From assembly GCA_001574975.1 (NCBI GenBank), contig KQ965784.1, positions 197,712 through 261,711 on the forward strand: a stretch of 64,000 nucleotides of DNA, read 5' to 3'. Positions 47,154-58,232 of this stretch are shown here, piece after piece. A program made the position numbers and the translations under genes. The DNA is from Gonapodya prolifera JEL478 (lineage: Eukaryota; Monoblepharomycota; Monoblepharidomycetes; Monoblepharidales; Gonapodyaceae). Numbering within the stretch: the stretch's first letter is position 1; the number at the start of each line of letters is the position of its first letter. The notes beneath the pieces are model-generated. The model ran no database searches. It was not told where the DNA came from and was given only the letters and a program-made list of their open reading frames with translations.

Positions 47154-48421
47154 CTAGCGCGCTTTGCCTTCCTCCCCTGCCCAGTCAAAATCGATCAAGA
47201 AGACGCGATTCCTTCCATTGATGAGAATGTTGGGTTCTCGGAGGTCTCCAAATACAAAGCCACGTCCGTGCATTTCTGCAATGATGGCACTCAAGTTCGC
47301 GCCCAGTTGTTGTTGCATTTCCGGATTGCCCACCCATTTGTCCAATGTCTGACCGTCAATGTGCTCCATCACGATAACCGCCCATCCACGAATAATATCC
47401 AAACTGAAGAAGAAGATTTTGGGAGCCATTCCCTGAGCGGCCAAATGTTTGTGTTCCTCGATGCCATACCGCCGAGCAAACTTGACCACGTATTTTCGGT
47501 GGGAAGTTGCAGCGGACGAAGAATCGACAGCGGCCTGTGCCTCAGATTCTTCTTGAGCGCTCGACTTCCGCTTCTGGGGGATGGCTTCGAAAATCGTATG
47601 GTAATGTGAGGCATGAGACTCTCTTTAAAAACGGAGGCATGAGATGCTTGAACATCAATTTTGGAGTTATCACTCACTTGAGGTTGTTTGTATATCTCAA
47701 ATCACCTTCGCCAAGTCCAAAATTACAGAGCCATGGGTAAACCCGAATCTTGTTTGGCGATCTCTCTGCTTCCAGCGCAAGTGCGAGACAGGCCTTCCTG
47801 AAAGCCCACATCACGGTGCAGCATTGGTTGAGACTATGCCGGTTGCTAAAGTCCATCAGTGCTAATTGGTCAGCAGCCAGTGGGCCGACCTCGACAGCGC
47901 CCCAAATTGCCAAAGTTGGACCAGTAAGGCCAAGGACAAAAAAGGGGACGTTTGGTAGATCCTGCGGGCGTTGCGGAACGTTGCGTTGCTCCACCGCACA
48001 TGAAAGAACAGTGATTGAGCCACAGGATCACATCGGCCCAATCCTAAGAACATCACCGATGCACTCAAGAACGTTGGGGTATGAATAACATCTCTAACTC
48101 ACCAATCTCATTTTTCACGTCTACAACAAGAAGAGGCACATGTCTCCCTGTTCGGTCTGTTGCAGTAATGCCACTTGCAGATGTAAACTTGTCCTGCGGT
48201 GGCAGATGGATTGGCCCCACATGGACATTGATATCTTTACGGAACAACTTCTGCAAAAAGAAATCGAGCTGTTCTGCCCTTGATGCCTCGTCCGGTAGTG
48301 CGTTTGTGGACTTGATCAGCTGCTTAAGAGCGTCGATGGGTTCTGAACGTGGAATAACAACTGAAAAGATGACATGGTCTTCCAGGAATTCACAGAAGAG
48401 GCGGATGTTCTCGTCGACCAT
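47154..48421 (-). CDS. Crinkler-like protein with C-terminal kinase-like domain
   Basis: From ATG 48421, exons 48103-48421, 48000-48043 and from 47961 downwards join in phase. The N-terminus NIRLFCEFLEDHVIFSVVIP, with IDALKQLIK, resembles the ubiquitin-like Crinkler (CRN) header. It then has VPLLVVDVKNEIGLGRCDPV and FFVLGLTGPTLAIWGAV, a pattern seen ahead of kinase domains in many fungal Crinkler-type proteins. The C-terminal exon has VVKFARRYGIEEHKHLAAQG (Lys strand), AVIVMEHIDGQTLDKWVG (hinge), GFVFGDLREPNIL (catalytic-loop Asp; His replaced by Phe) and VFLIDFDWAGEEG (DFD for DFG). Crinklers are nuclear effectors in oomycetes and chytrids, and are also found in free-living species. An ATG at 48502 is an alternative start. 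It is head to head with the kinase-Sel1-LRR gene. Confidence 0.6.
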
Positions 48422-48504
48422 TCCAATGAACAGGGCGCCCCGAAGAGACTCTTGAGGTGACAGGGACAGGTGATCCGACCGCAGGCCCCACCCCAACCCC
48501 ATTT
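48422..48504. promoter_or_regulatory. 83-bp shared upstream region of a divergent gene pair
   Basis: This is all that separates the start codon of the Crinkler-like gene (48421, minus) from that of the kinase-Sel1-LRR gene (48505, plus). It must lie within or next to both promoters. No TATA box or other site was recognised in it; a bidirectional promoter is inference from spacing. Confidence 0.45.
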
Positions 48505-51500
48505 ATGTCCGGCAGCTTGCAGGCTGCGCGCGTACCCGAGTTCTGGGAGGTGGACACTTCAGAAATTGCATGGACTGCCGTCAAGCTCGGCAGCGGGGGA
48601 TTTGGATCCGTCTATCGTGGATTGTGGAGGGACATTCCTGTCGCATTAAAACAAGTCGTTCTTGCCGAATCTCGCGCGTTTGGGAAACCAGTTACTGCCC
48701 AAGTGGCGCCATCTGCAGAATCGGCCATTGAGACACGTCAAGCTCCAGAAAAAGATGCTGGAGCGCTTGTTGGGACTGAAGCATATTCCCTCGACACCAG
48801 TAGAACGGTGATTCGAAAAACTGTCAACCGATTGGCTGGAGGACGACGCAGACACTTGTAGCAGACGATGGTTCAGAAGCTGAATATACCAGGAAGGTGC
48901 CTACCTCTATCTTCATTAGCACAAACATTGATAATGCTCTGATAATGCTCGCCCTCTTCTCTCTCGCGACAGGATTTTGACCGAGAGGCGTTCGTATGGT
49001 ACAAAATGTCGTCTCCATTTGTCCTTCCGCTCTACGGAATCGGCAACGATGTCAACGGGAGACCGTTCTTTGTTTCGCCTATTCTGCAAAATGGGAATGC
49101 CCAAGACTACCTGAATCGTTTCAAAAGAGAATGCAATGGTGATGACGCAGCCTATCACAAAGAATGTTTGGGCTTGGTGAGACATTGGTGTTTCCGGTGG
49201 AAAATGTTTGTCACGTTCTCCGCAAACTGCAACAGCTTTACGACGTCGCCAAAGGCATGATGTACCTTCATTGCGTTGCTCGCGTTAAGCACACTGATCT
49301 GAAGTTAGGGAATGTTCTGGTCACGGCTCAAGGGCGTGGAATGATCACCGACTTTGGGTTCGCGCAGCTTGGCGGGGATGAGGACACGCCTGTGCCAGGA
49401 ACGGTGTGGTATCTTCCTCCAGAGCGGCTCGCACACTACTTGGGTATTTCTGAATCCACTGAAAATCCTCCCGACACGTCTGTCAATACCATAAAGCACA
49501 CCGTCACGAAAGCTGGCGACGTCTATGCGTTTGGTATCATGGTGTGGGTTGTGAGTCATTACTCCTCACGCTGATCTCTGAATTAAAATTGAGCGCTCTT
49601 TGCGTCCATCCGTAGTTCTGGACATTGGCCCCTCCCTACGAGTTTGACGAGGATGACATTGGAGAAGTGCTCGGAAATGTTCTCAAAGGGTTCAGACCAA
49701 AACTCCCGAACAACATGCCCATGAATGTCGCTGCCTTGATGCAGCGTTGCTGGGCTGATGATCCCTCAAAACGTCCTTCGTTTGAAGAAATTGTTGGAAT
49801 GCTGGAAGAAATTTGGTACAGTTCGCGGGGAGCAAAGATAAAAAACAAATGAAAAGGTGACTCATTTCTCTCCTCTTTTCAGGCCAGATCTTCCGCATGT
49901 CCGACCTGTACCCACCAATGACGATCTCCTGACTTTGGTCGGGTGTGACTTTCCCGCAGAAGCTGAAATATCGTTTGAACAAGCGCAAAAGTTCCGTAAA
50001 GATGGAGATCTGACAATGGCACTTCGTAATTACATGCGTGGAGCAGAAGTCGACCACTTGGAAGCGCAGTACCAGTGTGCTGAATGGTGCAAGATTGGAC
50101 TCGGTCTCCACCATCGTGATTTGCACAAGGCTGCATATTGGTACGAGAAGGCTGCCAAGCAAGGCCACGCACCGTCACTGTGTGCTCTCGGGGATTTCCA
50201 CAGATTTGGTCTGGGACCATGCAGCAGGGACATGGTCCGAGCTACGGAGCTGTACCGTAAGGCGGCTGGACTGGATCACGTTGATGCTCAGACTCGACTT
50301 GGGTTTATGCTGATGCACCAGTACGAAGTCAGGTGGGACTACGACGAGGCAGTGCGGTGTTGGAAGCGGGCGGCGGAGAAAAAGTCTGCCCTAGCGAAGT
50401 TCCTTTTGGCCGAATGCCACCTTCTCGGTCTTGGCATGAGGCAAGACATTATCGAGGGTGAAAATTTGGCGAAAGCAGCAGCTGAACTAGGCAATCCGGA
50501 TGCACAGTTTCATATGGGGATCATTTGTGAGACGTGCAAGGACTTTACCTCAGCGCGAGATTGGTATGAGCGGGCGAGCAAACAAGGCCACGCAGGGGCG
50601 AAGACGCATCTTGGAGACCTTCATTGGCATGGGGTGGGCGGTCTGACCTCGAGCAAAGAAAAGGCAGTGAAGTGGTACCGCGAAGCCACCGAGCAGGGCA
50701 ATATTGGAGCGATCTGGCGTCTTGGATACTGCTACCGCGAGGGACAGGGGATAGAGAAGGACATGAAACGTGGCAAGGCGTTGACTCAAAGCATAGGAAA
50801 GTCAACATACGTGATTCCGGATAGGCTGAAAAATGTGGAAGCACTAGGGTTCGGGGGAACACCTGCTGTTTCCCACGTCCCCGCACCAATTCGGAAAGCA
50901 TTTGAAGGCTTGCAGAGAGGGACAAGGGCGGAGTTCCAGGTGCAAAACGCGTATGTCCCACCAGATGCCATTCGAGCCATTGCCGCGAGGAAGGCGAAAA
51001 GCATGCACCTTGAGAGTAAGCATCAGCACCAGTGGGAGGAGAATCTCGGTGCTTTTAGAAAGGAACATTGATATTGTTTCGTCTGCAGATTGCGGGATCA
51101 GGGAAGCAGGACTGTTGGCGCTTGCTGACGCGCTCCAGAATGGAAGCGTGGTTGGAACGCTTCGTCGTGAGGGTGAGTGAAGAGGAGAGGTGGATACCAA
51201 GGTCCTAACTGACGTGGGCTCACTGTTGCTAACCGTCTTCACATAATCTTCACTCCTGTACCGCCCGATTAAAATGATGTTAACCCTTCACTGGCTCTTT
51301 ACTGCTCCTGTTGCATACCAACTCCGTCGGAGCAGATGGTGCCAAGACCCGCCCTGTGGGGTTGCAGGAGTTGCGCCTCGCAGGTGAGCATGTTTCCCGG
51401 GAACAGATGAACTTGGGTACTTCGTCCCCGCTCCAGGTAACCAGATCGGATATGACGGAGCGCGAACTGTCGCTGAAGCCCTCAAAGTCAACAACACTCT

Positions 51501-52942
51501 CACCACTTTGCATCTGGATCGTGAGTGTAGAAAGACATGACTTGACTTCGATTTGAAGTGGGAAAATAATGGTACAATGCACCATGTAACGTTACAGGGA
51601 ATAATATCGGGGATGAAGGTGCGCATGCAGTCGTCGAGGCGCTGAAGGTCAACAAAGTTCTTGTCCGGTTGGATCTGAATCGTGCGTGTGACAAATTGTT
51701 TGACGTGGGCACTTGATGTTGAACTTATTGTTATTATGGCAGGGAACAATATTGGAGTAGATGGGGCGCACGCTGTCGCCGAGGCTCTTATAATCAACAA
51801 GACTCTCTCTGGTTTGGGTCTGACTAGTGAGTGTGGACCGGCTTGGCGTGGTGCTGAGATAGTACCGGCAATCGATGGTGGACTGGTTCTTTTTATGTGT
51901 AACAGTGAACAATATCGGTGATGGCGGGGCACGGGCTTTAGCCGAGGCCCTAAGGTTGAACGAGACTCTCACGCGATTAGATCTGAATCGTGAGTGAAGA
52001 CAAAAATGGCGTGGCTTTGACCTGGCATGGGTAAATCGTTGTTCTGGTCCTTCTGTATTTATAGGGAACAATATCGGAGATGAAGGAGTGCTTGCTGTTG
52101 CCGAAGCCCTCAAAGTGAACAAGGCTCTCATCCGATTGGATCTTAATCGTGAGTGTGGAAAGACATGGCGTGGCTTATATTTCAGGCAGGCAATTTGACG
52201 TTGAATGTTTTTTTTTTTTTTTTCTTGGTGACAGTGAACAATATTGGTGATGGCGGGGCGGGGGCTTTGGCCGAAGTCCTCAGAGTCAACAAGTCTCTAA
52301 CCCGTTTGCATCTGAATCGTGAGTGTGGAAGACGAGCGTGTGTTTTACTTGACGTGGGCAAATGATTGTGCACTGGATCTTTTCAATGCCGTCAAATCGT
52401 ACAGACAACAGCGTCGGAGATGTTGGGTTGCGTGCAGTCGCCGAGGCGCTGAAAGTCAACAAGACACTGGTCGTGTTAAGTCTAGAAAGTGAGTGTGGAC
52501 AGCCATGGTGTGCCTTTGATTTGAGATGGTCCGTTTCCGATATTAAAGAGAACAATATCCGAGATGACGGGGCGTGTGCTATCGCTGACGCCCTCAAAGT
52601 CAACAATACACTCACTGGTTTGGATCTGAGTAGTGAGTGTGGCAAGAGTCGGCTGAGCATTTATTTGATGCGGGTGAATAATTTCATTGGTTCACTCGTT
52701 GCCAGAGAATAATATCGGCAAAGATGGGGCCGAAGCCGCCACCGAGGCGCTCAGCGTCAACAAAGCTCTAACTACATTGAACCTAGAGGGTAAGTGCGGA
52801 CAGACACGGCGTGCGTTGATTTGACGTCGGCATCTCACAGATTGCATGTCATTTTTTCATTATAGACAACTGGGGTATCATTAGCACCCTGGCGACTGCA
52901 CTACGTGCTCTTGCGGTCCATGTACGCAAAATACTCGTATAA
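48505..52942 (+). CDS. Protein kinase - Sel1 repeats - leucine-rich repeat fusion protein
   Basis: Exons 48505-48807, 48852-48896, 48973-49176, 49236-49550, 49616-49815, 49883-51015, ten 84-nt exons between 51089 and 52789, and 52866-52942 join in phase to 1038 aa. Kinase (about 20-355): Gly loop LGSGGFGSVYRG, VALKQ lysine, catalytic loop VKHTDLKLGNVL (HTD for HRD), DFG in ITDFGFAQL, WYLPPERL, and RCWADDPSKRPSFEEIV; it is of TKL/receptor-like type and looks active. Sel1 repeats (about 400-650): AAYWYEKAAKQGHAPSLCAL, ATELYRKAAGLDHVDAQTRL, AVKWYREATEQGNIGAIWRL and others. LRRs (about 735-1015): ten NNIGDxGAxAxAEALKVNxx units like those of NLRC3/ribonuclease inhibitor. The Sel1 exon ends LHLE and the first LRR exon begins NCGIREAGLLALADAL, so the domains are truly continuous. 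No signal peptide or membrane segment, so probably cytoplasmic. Confidence 0.85.
51318..51383 (+). pseudogene. Decayed LRR exon within an intron
   Basis: Between LRR exons 51089-51172 and 51437-51520 lies a 66-nt piece reading NSVGADGAKTRPVGLQELRL, an LRR unit short by six codons. Its donor (GTGAGC) is intact but the base pair before it is TA, not the acceptor AG. Because all exons here are phase 1-1, skipping it keeps the frame. Confidence 0.6.
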
Positions 52943-54284
52943 CTTAGAGAATCCTTGATATACAACACCCGCACAAGCTCAAGCCACTTCTTCCTCCGCA
53001 TCTTCACCCTTCTGGACGCTGCGGTATGCCAGAATGACGTTTGCGCCGACCTTTGCCAAGTCTTCCGAAAGTGTACTAATCGATTAAGTTGAAAGATGTC
53101 TTCGAAACTGCTCGTCCACCCGCTCACAGCATAGAGAACATCGGCAACATCGATCGAACGATGACTCGCCAACTCCACAACAAGTCTGTTCAGGTGATCA
53201 TTGCAACCTTTCCCAGCACGTCGATGTCGGCTTTGGGCTAAACTTTCTCGTAAGATCAACTTTATCCTCGAATCTTCACCACGTTCTGGTGAGTCATCAT
53301 GTTATCCCTTCTTCCCGTGTACTGGTGCCCCGCCCTGGGAAGCGAATTCCGGAATCATCCACGATGAAAAACCCATGGTCGACCATTTTTCAGTCTCCTC
53401 TTTACAAGTCGTCGCACAAAGAAGATGGACAAAAAAAGGATGCACTCTCTCTTTGACACCCTGAATGAGTCATCGGGTCGACCGAAGCCATTGAAGGCAG
53501 AAACGGGACAGGAAACGGGCGGACAAAGGGGCGGATGACACAGTCGGATGCGAACCGGCGGAAAGTGTGGTGGCGAGGAAAAAAGGACAAGCGACTGAAG
53601 TCTGGGTAGGGTTGCAGGACGACGGCGAGCAGGAAAGACGAGGACGCTCTGAGCAGAAGAGTAGCTAATGCTGTTCAAGCTCTTGCAGTCCGTCCTCCTA
53701 CCGGCGGCGTGCCTGCACCACTGCCCCAAGCGCCGCGTTCATTCTTGTCTGTGAATCGGCAGTGGCGGGACAACGTGAACACGCAGTACGGCGACCTGTG
53801 TTGTGGAAATCATACTCACTCTCCTCCCAACGGGACAGCACAGAGCTTGCGCCACCCGCGCCATCTCACCGTCTTTACATCGCCCCCGGCGGTCAGCGCA
53901 GTGCGCATTGTTCCGCTATAATGTTTGTTTAATGTCGACATACACCTGTTCACTCCGTGGGCCAAAGTTCAGTTATGTAATTTCCAGAGAGCCAACCCCC
54001 ACTGAAAGGCGAAATATGTGTCTCCGGCAGCGAGTTTTTCGAGCTTGCGACGTTACCTTGGTGGGATGGTTGGGGAGAACTGCGGCGAGAAAAGAAAATG
54101 CGCGGGAGCAAACTTCCAGCAGTGTCAACAATTCCTCCATTCTTCTCTAAAAAATCCAACAAGCATAGCAACATCTTTGCCATTCCTACAATCCATACGG
54201 TCACAAGATCTACAGCCATCCCCACGACTCCAACCAAATAACGTCACAGCTATAGTTCCAGCGTGCACTATCCTGTCTGTCGCC
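52943..54284. other. 1.3-kb stretch without a supported gene
   Basis: On the minus strand at about 53000-53075 is a fragment reading EDLAKVGANVILAYRSVQKG, which looks like the Rossmann start of a short-chain dehydrogenase and then stops; no rest of the enzyme was found. From about 53640 a plus-strand open stretch (VRPPTGGVPAPLPQAPRSFL) has no recognised homology. Nothing else was seen. Confidence 0.4.
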
Positions 54285-56297
54285 TTACGTGGTCCTGGGT
54301 CGCATCTTCACCGGGAGCCCATCTGGCCGCTTCACCTGCCACGTCATGAAGTCCGCGCCTTCGATCTCTGACACATCGAATCCGGCTTCCAGGTCGAAGC
54401 GACGAACAATGTGGCCGATAACGACGCGAAGTTCTAGAAGTGCAATAGGGTACGGAAGGGAATTGCATGGAAGGCGATTGGAGGGTAAGGATGTGGAATC
54501 GAAATGAACACAAAACACGACTCACCGTTCCAGGCAAAGGTCTTTCCGATGCAGTCTCTTGTTCCCAAAGAAAACGGCATAAAGGCGTTTTTGTTAAGCA
54601 TGACGGGCTTGCCCCAATGGCCCTCCTCCTTGTTGTCCGCTTTGCCACCATCGCCGTACTAAAAAGCTTCTTCTTCCGTCATGGCCTCGCCGCTGCCACT
54701 CAGCCATCGCTCGGGGACAAACTCGTCTCCGCAGAGCCAGAATAGGTGAGGAATGATTAAGTCCAAGGGAGAAAACACGGAGCAAGGTGTGTGCACCCAT
54801 CTTTTGGGCTTGTTTGGGTAGTGTAAAACGAGAAGTACGTCATCGTTCCGGCGGGAATGTGGTACGTTTTCGGGTTGCCGTTCTCGTCGCGCACAACCAC
54901 ACCGGTGTCCTCTGGGAACTCTCTCCATGTTTGGCCACGATACCTCTCAATCTCATGGTTTCGTGGAGAACCGCGTCCAGGTACGGGAGGCGTTTGAGTT
55001 TTTCCAACGGCAGAGGAAGGGACAGGTGGGGGAACGCCTCGTCCAATTCCTTCCTGAGCTTTGCGAGGGTCTCGGGTTGCTGAAGCAACAGGGCAGTGGC
55101 CGACGTCATGGAGTTGGCGGTGGTCTTAGACCCGGCGCCAAGCATCGTCCGCGCCATGGACTTGACCTCCTTCTCGTCCAGGTTCCCCGCCTTCCCTTGG
55201 TCCATTGTCCACTGCAGAATGTCTGCGCCTGTCTCTTTCTTCTCGTTGAGGCTCCTCCGTGTGGACAGGCAGTGATCGATGTGATCCGTTTGGACTTTGT
55301 ATGCGGGCGCCGAGATATACTTGTCAAACAAACCCCGACCAAGAGGGAGGACCGTCTTCATGGAAATATGATGAATCGATTCACGCATAGCGTGTGAGAA
55401 GGGGTGCTCGCCGCTCTCAATTATGTGAAAACTCTCGCCGAATGCCGTGCTCCCGATCACGTCAGCTGACAAAGTACTTGTTGAAGCAAGAGTGATGCTA
55501 TGTCACCGCATTGTTCAAAGCCACAGTGAGACGGATCTGTACATACATGAAACTCCTGCAAGAGATTCACTGTCAAGAAACCATTCTTGTCCTTTTTCGA
55601 TGCAAAGATCTTCTTCTCGAGGATGTTGTAGATTTCGATATTAGTGGCTCCAGATTGGCGAGATGCTTGACGGAGAACGCAGGCGAAAGAATGCGCCGAA
55701 AACGCTTGTGCACAACGAGATCTCGAGTGGCAATGATGTTTCCGGCTTCCTATAAGTTGTAGATGACAAAATATTAAATCACTTCAGTGGACGTGGGCGC
55801 ATGCAGCTTCTCAAGAAGAAACCTACCTCTGCCACGCGGACCGCCTCGTACGTTCCCTTGTGCTTTGGAAGAACGTATGTTTGATGTACTGGAGGGGTTT
55901 ACTATGGATAAGCGGCTAGGGACTGCGGAACAACTGACGGAGCTTATTTACGTAGTGGCAAGCTTCTGGGTCCGCAATGCTGATCCGGTCTGGTGCCACT
56001 CTACAACATGAAATTTAATGTTAGCAATCGTTCCAGGGACGTGTATCTATGCGCCGTACGTGACAATGGCGCCATAGCGATCGTGTGTATCTCTGAGCCG
56101 CAAGTTCCAGGTTCCCTTTGCAGTCTGAGAGAAGTTGTACAGTGGGATCGCCAATTCACGCTTCGAGCCGGGAATGACATTCAGCGGCGAGAGGAGCAGG
56201 TGTCGATGAGGTGAATGAAGTACCAAGACAAAACAAAGACGACTGTCGCTGTCACGACATTGGTTGGAGTGAACAGTTCGGTGATGCGTGCAGACAT
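54285..56297 (-). pseudogene. Cytochrome P450, nearly complete but with frame breaks
   Basis: From ATG 56297: anchor TATVVFVLSWYFIHLIDT, then LLLSPLNVIPGSKRELAIPL after a one-base frame change near 56180; VAPDRISIADPEACHYVNKL (about 55900); RRILSPAFSVKHLANLEP followed by a second one-base change near 55640; ADVIGSTAFGESFHIIESGE (about 55465). The I helix MLGAGSKTTANSMT, the K helix HETMRLR (ExxR), the haem loop MPFSLGTRDCIGKTFAWN (Cys about 54570) and the C-terminus ADFMTWQVKRPDGLPVKMRP are all present and uninterrupted. The catalytic core therefore looks whole and only the N-terminal third is broken. It is either a young pseudogene or an intact gene with two base errors in the assembly. Class and substrate unknown. 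Confidence 0.7.
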
Positions 56298-56792
56298 GAT
56301 GAGCGCCTAACCCGTTGAACAACAGCAGCAGAAGACTGCAACATTTATGTTGGGATGAAATGTGGAAGTAGGCTGCCGCCTAAAACGCCAAAAATCTCTG
56401 AGTCCGTGTGGACCCTTTTGAGGACAGATTCCTTGCGAAGAGGATGAAGCATCAAGCTCTGTTCTTTCAAGTCTTAGACGGCGGGAATCACACTCTTCCA
56501 GTATGTGACACGGCAGGATGATATTCTGATATTCTCGCCGGTTATTGCCCTTTCATGCAGTGGTTCCAGGGAGAGAGGACGCCGGCAAAAATGCGATTAC
56601 GTATTGTCTGGAACCCACCGACCTCTTCACTTTTCTGCTCGGTTTCTCCCCTGTTTGAAGGTGAGCGTTTGTTATTGATCGAGTCTGGCAAAAAAAAAAA
56701 AAAAGTCCGAACAAAATGAATAATCGACTATTGCCAATGTTTTTATGTACACATGCAATGTCGCATGTCACGCATCACACCCATAATGAACT
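56298..56792. other. Intergenic, nothing recognised
   Basis: About 495 bp between the P450 start and the F-box/ankyrin stop. It contains a 15-nt A run at about 56690-56704, otherwise nothing supported. Confidence 0.5.
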
Positions 56793-57967
56793 TCACATAT
56801 TAGCGGAGCTGAACGCGCCTTTGCGACTGACAAAAGACGCCATAGTTGTGAGCATGTCCGTGTGTCCAAGTGCCGTTGCGGCCCTCCACGCATGCACCAC
56901 CGAGCGGGCGTTCAACTGCGCTCCACGCTCCAGCAGAAACTGTGCCACATGGCAGTGCTTCCTCTCTATTGCCTTTGTGAGAGGTTCGTCGTTTCTTGAA
57001 TGAACGTCAGCATCTCTATGAACGAGGAACCGAACAACATTGACGTTGCTGGTCGCAGCTGCAGTGCAAGAGCCTCGCCGTCTCGAGTGTGGACATTGGC
57101 GCCATGGTCATGGAGCAGCTGGGCCATTTTGTCCGGACCAAACCTAGTTGCAGAAATGAATGCCTCGTGGAGGTGTTCTCCGAAATCTGCACCGCTCTCA
57201 AGAAGAACTTTAAAGCATCATAGCACACGGGATTGTGGATGTTCTTAAGGAGTTCTGAGGGGCCCCCGATGTTATGACAACATTTGCTTGGCCACAGCGA
57301 ACTGCAGACCTGAGAGCTATGCAGTTGTCTGCTGAGATATCCGAGCCATTGTTTAAGAGAAGTCTCACGATATGCACGTGGCCCAGACCTGCTGCTTCCG
57401 CGAGGGGGAGACTATGAGACACATGCATATTGACTCCGTGGGCCAAGAGCAGTTGCGTGATTTCCAGACAGCCATTTATCACCGACAGGAGAAATCCGTG
57501 TGTCTCCGACCGCGAGTTTTCGAGCGTGCGGCCCTCAAGCAAAATCCGCACAAGCTCTGTGCTTCGATTCTTGATGGGGTTGACCAGACACTGCCCCACG
57601 TCTGACACCTTTGCACAGCGCGCTAAACGAAGCTTTGTCATCACCGTGTCGTGGCGCTCGAGCGCCGCGGCTAGCGGCGCAACGTCCCCAATGTCAATTT
57701 CGGCTCCATGGGCCAACATCAACTCGACCATCGCTACACTCCTGCTCATCACCGCGCCTTGAAGTGGCCACGTGGCTCGTAGTGTTCTCATTCCCCCGAC
57801 GGCCGCCCAGGGGGGGCCATTATTGATGTAGTTGAAAGATTAGTTGGAAGGCCCAATCGGTGGGGGAGAAACGTGGCGAGGGAGGAAATGAGCTCGATCG
57901 GAAGCGCGCTCAAATTGAATATGCGTTTGCGGGAGGGAGCTCGGAGGCTCATCAGTTGCGCATGCAT
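56793..57967 (-). pseudogene. F-box-like / ankyrin-repeat protein with frame breaks
   Basis: Starts at ATG 57967; the F-box-like segment is FNLSALPIELISSLATFLPH (about 57840-57905). Ankyrin repeats follow: AMVELMLAHGAEIDIGDVAP, ELVRILLEGRTLENSRSETH, EITQLLLAHGVNMHVSHSLP, HVHIVRLLLNNGSDISADN, LLESGADFGEHLHEAFISA, MAQLLHDHGANVHTRDGEAL, VVRFLVHRDADVHSRNDEPL, HVAQFLLERGAQLNARSVVH. The frame changes at a C7 run near 57815, near 57265 and near 57055; no good intron explains the first and last. The product ends RKGAFSSANM at 56793. About eight repeats would be read by the unbroken form, a normal size for chytrid F-box/ankyrin proteins. Real decay and homopolymer error cannot be told apart here. Confidence 0.6.
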
Positions 57968-58232
57968 CTTGCAATTCAATCATTGATGTGTCCATCTCAT
58001 TTCAGTTCGGGAGCAAAATACAATGTACCCCACTGATTTCTTCCCTTCCGCCTCTCTCTCTCGAAGTGGGACCGTCATAAACTTCATCAAGTTCGTAGCT
58101 AGGAAGGTGAAAGCCTTTGATCAGGAGTTCATCTTGTTCATCAATTACACTAGCACGTTGCGTGTACATTTCAATTTCAAGTCCAATAATATCAACGACC
58201 AAGGATATTGATCTCTTGGAGACGGTCTGACA

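Noticed and set aside
48505-52942. NB-ARC or NACHT domain in the LRR gene
   Set aside because: Looked for because of the NLR-like repeats. The only P-loop-like glycine motif is the kinase Gly loop, and the middle is Sel1 repeats, so it is not called an NLR.
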